Shown: one piece after another, positions 58,870-64,000 of the stretch
Layout: each line of letters opens with the position of its first letter
Position numbering within the stretch: position 1 is the first letter of the stretch
DNA from: Monoplex corrugatus
Taxonomy: Eukaryota; Mollusca; Gastropoda; Littorinimorpha; Ranellidae
Direction: 5' to 3'
Length of the DNA: 64,000 bases
NCBI GenBank assembly: GCA_030674185.1
Contig: CM060307.1
Location: forward strand, 46,086,181 to 46,150,180
The notes under the pieces: model-generated
What the model was told of the DNA's origin: nothing
What the model saw: only the letters and a program-made list of their open reading frames with translations
Databases searched by the model: none
Made by a program: the position numbers and the translations under genes

Positions 58870-59470
58870 TCCACCCACCATCTAACCCCTGAGATGGTTG
58901 AAACCCCACCCCCCAAACTTCCCGTGGGGATGCCGGGGGTCTTTCAGTATAAGTAGTATCCCCACCTTCTAGAAATTCTGTGCTAGAAATTTTCTCTTCT
59001 CTGTCACTCTGTTCGTTTCTTTCTTCCTCCTTTGCTTTCTGTCATTTTACGTATCATTTTCTACCTTGCTTATCCATTCACCTGTCCGATAAAGTCTTGC
59101 TTACTTTCTCTTAGGATCGATAATTGGGTACATATATTCAGTGCATTTTTGGCTCTACGGAAATGAAATATGCGGAAGAAATTTTATGTAGCTTAGACCC
59201 GTTTTTATGTACGTTTTAATGTTCTTAGTTATGTTTAAATTTGTATTCAGGTATGTTTTGTTTAAATCCCTGTATGATAAATGGGACAGAGTGGTCAACA
59301 CCAGGGGCATTTCCTTAAAATATGCGCGAATGCATTGATATGTGTATTTATTTTCTGTTCCTTTTTTTTCCTGTTAAATACTGTGTGTGTATGAAAACGC
59401 TTATGGCCCTGGTATGGCTCTACGCAGTCGGCTGGGCTTTAAGCAAGAACAAAAATAAGGATAGGCTGGA
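58870..59470 (+). mobile_element. Unnamed dispersed repeat, copy 3
   Basis: Inverse orientation to copies 1 and 2. Has gatgccgggggtctttcagt, ttggctct, tgttcttagttatgtttaa, ccaggggcat, tatggctctacgcagtcggc and ends gggctttaagcaagaacaaa. It directly follows the RTE fragment. Confidence 0.75.
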
Positions 59471-59524
59471 GCACGGACTGTTGGCCCGTTACCTGCATCA
59501 CTTGCTCTTTTTGTACCCAGTCAT

Positions 59525-59882
59525 AAATGTATGTCGGAATAACAATTTTACAACTGTTTAAATACAAGATGCACATGCACACGGAATAAAGAATAAATAT
59601 TTTCCTTTATCAATCATTGTTTACATTATTGTTTCTAATCCATGTTGGTTCAAGTTTATTCTGATTCTGGTTCTGCAATCATACTCTTTCAGCTTGTTAT
59701 AAAAGCATGTCGGAAATGTTCTTTTTATGACTGTTTGAATACAAGATGCATGTGCACACGGAATAAAACAAAAATATATATTTTCCTTTCTTCATCATTG
59801 TTCATATTAATGTCTTATAATCTTTGCTGGTTTAAGTGTATTCTGAATTTGATTCTGCAATAATATTCTTTCTGCTTCTTTC
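59525..59882. repeat. Tandem duplication, about 179-bp unit
   Basis: aatacaagatgcacatgcac-acggaataaa at 59561 recurs at 59740 with the same following blocks (attttcctt, cattgtt, ttctgattct/gattctgcaa). The two copies differ by roughly 20 percent by eye. Confidence 0.8.
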
Positions 59883-59964
59883 AGTCACACTGATTTCAAA
59901 GTCTGACGTGCCAGAACGTCTGCAATATATCATGGAGAAATTACAGGTCAGTTCTGAGTAGAAG

Positions 59965-60440
59965 AAGACTGGCGGAATGGTTCAGACGTTCGCCTGCCAA
60001 TAACTAAACTCGAGGTTCTAAGGTTCGTTCCCCGTTGCGGCCTTGACTTTTCTCCTCAGTTTGACAAGAAAATCGAACTGAACGTCTAGTCCTTCGTAAG
60101 CGGACGTAAAACGAGTCGGATCTGTATGCCTTCTGACCTACGCACGCTAGAGATCCCACGGTATTGAAAATCGTAAAGAGCAGGATATTCGCCCAGCTGC
60201 CCTGGTATAAAACATTGGAGAGAGAGGTTGATTTCCCACGTCCCTCCCCGTGAGGGTGACTCAGCCTTCTTCCCTTTTCATAGTCTTGGTAAAAAAAAAG
60301 AAGTGGGTGGCGCTGCACTGCGGCGACGCACTGTCAACGAGGAGAGCAGCGCGAGTTTCACATGATAAATCCAATGAATGAATGAATGAATGAATGAATG
60401 AATGAATGAATGAATGAATGAATGAATGAATGAATGAATA
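59965..60440 (+). mobile_element. tRNA-derived SINE with (AATG)n tail
   Basis: Head 59968-60042: A-box-like tggcggaatggttcagacg and B-box-like ggttcgttccc. The body has agatcccacggtattgaaaa, gctgccctggtataaaacat, ggtggcgctgcactgcggcg, and gtttcacatgataaatccaa. The tail is about 16 AATG units (60376-60438). It is the best SINE copy here and the reference for 3440-3815. Confidence 0.85.
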
Positions 60441-60559
60441 TGTTGCTGAACGGTCCGCAAGTCTTAATGTAAGAATCAAAGTTCCATTTTCAGAGTTTGA
60501 AATAGTCACAAGTAGCATACAAAACTCGAAACCATAAAGACTTTTCTCAAAGCGATAAA

Positions 60560-60935
60560 TGGGAAACATCATCTCCATACTGGCATAAAGCAAATTGTAA
60601 ACATATAAATCTATGTTGTTTACAGCCAGCATCCTCCATACTGGCATAAGCAAATTGTAAACATATAAATCTCATACTGGCATAAAGCAAATTGTAAACA
60701 TATAAATCTATGTTGTTTACAGCCAGTACCCTCCATATTGGCATAAAGCAAATTGTAAACATATAAATCTATGTTGTTTACAAGCACATAAATCTATGTT
60801 GTTTACAACCATCACCCTCCATCCTGGCATAAAGCAAATAGTAAACATATAATCTATGTTGTTTACAGCCAGCACCCTCCATACTGGCATAAAACAAATA
60901 GTAAACATATATAAATCTATGTTGTTTACAACCAG
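60560..60935. repeat. Minisatellite, about 61-bp unit
   Basis: About six units with catactggcataaagcaaat, tgtaaacatataaatctatg and ttgtttacagccagcaccct; some are internally deleted. Confidence 0.92.
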
Positions 60936-61169
60936 CCTAGCTGAATATGGAGGTCATATCACAACTGATGGCAACACTGGGATCCAGCCTGTTACCACAA
61001 AGACGTCAGTGTATCCACTCTCATGAACATGTTGACGTCAAAGGGAAAATAACGCCGACAAATCAACAAGATCAGTGCCTGCAAGAACACTGCACATCTG
61101 AAATCGTATGATCTGAAGCACAGCCTTTACGAGCAATTTTGAAGCCTTCATATTCAAAGGAAAAGAGGG

Positions 61170-61172
61170 GAG

Positions 61173-61232
<60 letters not shown>

Positions 61233-61492
61233 AGGGAAGGAGAGAGACAGAGAGGACTGAGACAGACGGACAGAAATAAAAGACAGACAAACAGACAAAG
61301 AAAGACAGACTGACAGATAGAAAGAGAAAGACAGACAGAAAACCGAAGAGAGAGAGAGCGAGAGAGACAGACAGAGACATAGAGACAGAGAGAAACAGAC
61401 ACAGAGAGAGACACAGAGAGAGACACAGAGAGAGAGGGACAGAGATAGATCGACCGACAGACAGAGAGACAAACAAGCAGACAGACAGAAAT
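61170..61492. repeat. (GA)n/(GACA)n low-complexity block
   Basis: Pure GA at 61178-61230, then GACA mixtures. 60936-61169 and 61493-61670 have no recognisable gene. Confidence 0.95.
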
Positions 61493-61674
61493 ATTTTCAT
61501 GATTTATGACATGTTCATGATATTTTGTTAAAAATTAATATTTGTGCTTAATGACATATACACAAGTAGTATGCTTCAATATTTTGTCATACAATTATTA
61601 AACAAGATAGTCCTCTACTCAACAAAGGCTGGATGAGAAAATGCACGTACGTTGTCTATCACCCTTGGAAATGA

Positions 61675-62258
61675 GGTTTGATCTTGTCTTGTCTTGTCTT
61701 GTCTTGTCTTTTGTCTTGTCTTGTCTTGTCTTGTCTTGTCTTGTTTTTCTTTCTTTCTTGTCTTGTCTTGTCTTTCTTGTTTTGTCTTTCTTTCTTTCTT
61801 GTCTTGTCTTGTCTTCTCTTTCTTGTCTTTTGTCTTGTCTTGTCTTTCTTGTCTGTCTTGTCTTGTCTTTCTTTTTTTCTTGTCTTGTCTTGTCTTGTTT
61901 TGTCTTTCTTGTCTTGTTTTGCCTTGTCTTTCTTTCTTTCTTTCTTGTCTTGTCTTCTCTTTCTTGTCTTTTGTCTTGTCTTGTCTTGTCTTGTCTTGTC
62001 TTGTCTTTCTTGTTGTCTTGTCTTGTCTTGTCTTGTTTTGTCTCGTCTCATCTCAATTCATCTCATCTCACCTAACCTCATCTCATCTCATCTCATCTCG
62101 TCTCGTCTGACCCGACCTGACCTGATCTGATCTGATCTGACCTGACCTGATTGACCTGATCTGACCTCATCTCATCTCATCACACCTTATCTCATAACAC
62201 CTTATCTTATCTTATCTTGCCTTATCTTATCTTATCTTATCTTATCTTATCTTATCTT
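61675..62258. repeat. Pentanucleotide arrays (CTTGT)n, (CTCAT)n, (CTGAC/T)n, (CTTAT)n
   Basis: Four pentamer families follow each other with sharp transitions. (TTTC)n interrupts the first. 62259-62590 has no recognised gene. Confidence 0.95.
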
Positions 62259-62599
62259 ATAAAAACGACACACAGTTTAAAATTGTGTCCATGTTCTAAA
62301 TTGTACTGCATTACTATCAATGAGAAAGAAAAACATCAGCATATCATCAATTAGCATTTTTTCCCAATGAAAGCCTAATTGTTGCTTGTCTCGTTACATG
62401 GCCCAGTCCTAAAAGCATACGTTAGGAGATGGCTTGAAACGCAGAACAATGGCCGCAGTGAATTATAAAAATAAAATTATTGGAACTGTCTCACAAGAAA
62501 CAAAACAAAACAAAGTGATAATAATGATAAATGAGCTGGGCTTGGGCTTTTCGCCATTCGTTTTGTTGAATTGCTTTTCAGAACAGAACACCCAGTGGG

Positions 62600-62900
62600 A
62601 GATTTGGAAAGGTAGAGTGGGATGGATGGAAAAAGAGACTGAAAGAAAAAGATTGAAAGGGAAAAAAGACAGTGGGACTACTGGAAAAAGAGACTGAAAG
62701 AAAAAGATTGAAGGAAAAATGACAATGGGACTGATGGAAAAAGAGTGAAGGAAAAAGACAACAGGAAAAATATTAAAGGAAAAAGACAATGGGACTGATG
62801 GAAATAGAGATTGAAGAAAAAGATTGAAGGAAAAAGACAACAGGAAAAAGATTGAAAGAAAAAAGACAGTGGGATGATGGAAAAAGCATGAAGGGAAAAA
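62600..62900. repeat. Minisatellite, units of 30-50 bp (ggaaaaag-gattgaa type)
   Basis: Repeated gggactgatggaaaaagaga, tgaaagaaaaagattgaagg and aaaaagacaacaggaaaaa blocks; purine-rich. 62901-63170 has no recognised gene. Confidence 0.85.
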
Positions 62901-63170
62901 GGACAAAGACCAAGACAGAGGCTGTATGTTTATCAGAACTCAGCGTCATGACCAGTACGTACATGTATGTCTGTCCAGATCTATCAATCAATTCTTCACA
63001 CTGCATACAACAATATGACAAATACCTCCTAGCCATTCTGTGCACAGACTGTTCCTGTGGTCCACCTGTGCTTTGTTGACAGTCTCAGCAAATGATTAAT
63101 GGGAAATCGTTCACTACATATGTCCGCTAGATCGCTTGTCGCTGAGATAGGTTACGAAGCGGACTGCATT

Positions 63171-64000
63171 TCTGCTGGCCTATTGCCCATTGTGTCCGCT
63201 GGTATTCATGAACCATGAGACCTGTTACCTGACAGGTCTGTTGAAAATCCAAATAACCATCCAACTGTCCATGTTTTGAATTATAGTACAAGAACAGTAA
63301 ATAGTTGGTGGCCATGGCGTCAACAAAATGAGATTCAAGTGTATTTGAATTTATGGTTTTAGTTTGCAAACAACAGCAAATGGGTAAGTCGAAATAGGCT
63401 CCATTCGTTTCTTTTTCTTTCTTTCTTCGTTCTTTCTTTTTTCTTTTAATCCTTTTCGCTTGTATTACGGTCAGCTGAAAATAACTTTCTATGACACTGA
63501 CAACTTTTGCAGTACGGAAAAAAAAAAGATTTTGAATAAAGAATTTTTAAAAACCTGCTTTTTTGTTTTTTGCTTTGTTGTTGTTGCTGTTGTTGTTGTT
63601 GTTGTTGCTGTTGCTGTTTTTATTTTTTTTATTTTTTGGATTTTTCTTTTTGTTTATTTGTTTGTTTGGTTGTTGTTGTTTTTTTCGTGCTGCAAAAGTT
63701 GTCAGTGTCACAGATAGTTATTTTCAGCTGACTGTAATACAAACTAAAAGCATTTAAAAAACGAGAAAGAAACAAACGGAGCCCATGTCAACTTACCCAT
63801 TCACTTTTGTTTGCAAACTAAATCCACAATTGAAATGCACGTGAACCCCATTTTGTTGATGCCATTACCAACAACCATTTGCTGTACCTGTAAATAATTC
63901 AGAGCACAGATGGCTGAATGGTTGTTTGGACTTTCAGTTCAGGCAACAGTTCACATGATTCATGAATAGCAGAGGCACACGATGGACAATAGGCGTACCA
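63171..64000. mobile_element. Foldback element: long inverted repeat with 169-base spacer
   Basis: Left arm 63171-63517 and right arm 63687-64000 are reverse complements over their whole length, at perhaps 80 percent identity by eye. Matching blocks include gtcaacaaaatg / cattttgttgatgcc, tagtttgcaaac / gtttgcaaacta, gtcagctgaaaataact / agttattttcagctgac, and tgacactgacaacttttgca / tgcaaaagttgtcagtgtca. The spacer holds a (GTT)n tract. The right arm reaches the window edge, so the element may continue. No transposase is present. Confidence 0.88.

Overview
The window looks like repeat-saturated animal nuclear DNA, most likely from a mollusc and probably a caenogastropod snail. The evidence is very dense microsatellites and minisatellites, tRNA-derived SINEs whose sequence blocks I associate with gastropod genomes, several truncated APE-type LINE retrotransposons, a MITE family ending in TTAA, and one class A neuropeptide-type GPCR exon with a splice acceptor. 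Nothing indicates a bacterial operon, phage or organelle. The taxonomic call is inference from repeat style and cannot be confirmed here.

The only convincing host gene is a GPCR on the minus strand at 1972-3272. It resembles neuropeptide Y/neuropeptide F receptors, has all the main class A motifs, and is broken once, by a one-base shift at a T-run between TM6 and TM7. All other protein-like coding sequence belongs to mobile elements. These are RTE/BovB-like LINEs (near-complete RT copy at 47805-50215; fragments at 5695, 7298, 34840, 43790 and 58105), an L2/CR1-like LINE on the minus strand at 16941-19745 with a 356-codon RT frame still open, a LINE at 46405-54056 whose ORF1 carries a 2A-like (StopGo) motif, and smaller RT fragments at 11500, 54685 and 56640.

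Layout. 1-15 kb: 50-bp minisatellite, GPCR, SINEs, two MITEs, RTE fragments, a 47-bp array, an RT fragment, a third MITE and simple repeats. 15-20 kb: simple repeats, then the L2-like LINE. 20-34 kb: arrays with units of about 20, 23, 27 and 39 bp, CA/TG tracts, two MITEs that show insertion history, and two copies of an unnamed dispersed repeat. 34-46 kb: SINEs, RTE 3' ends, a roughly 2 kb array of a 22-bp unit, pentamer arrays, and a complete MITE. 46-54 kb: a nested structure in which a 5'-truncated RTE-like LINE sits inside the 2A-bearing LINE. 54-64 kb: a very uniform 101-bp tandem duplication, RT fragments, SINEs, a third copy of the unnamed repeat, pentamer arrays, and a large foldback (inverted repeat) element that reaches the window edge.

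The strongest novelty candidates are the 2A-like motif in LINE ORF1, the piggyBac-like palindromic MITE family that appears to insert into itself, and the foldback element. I see no evidence of a new multi-gene system. Most long open frames here are translations of simple repeats and are not listed as genes.
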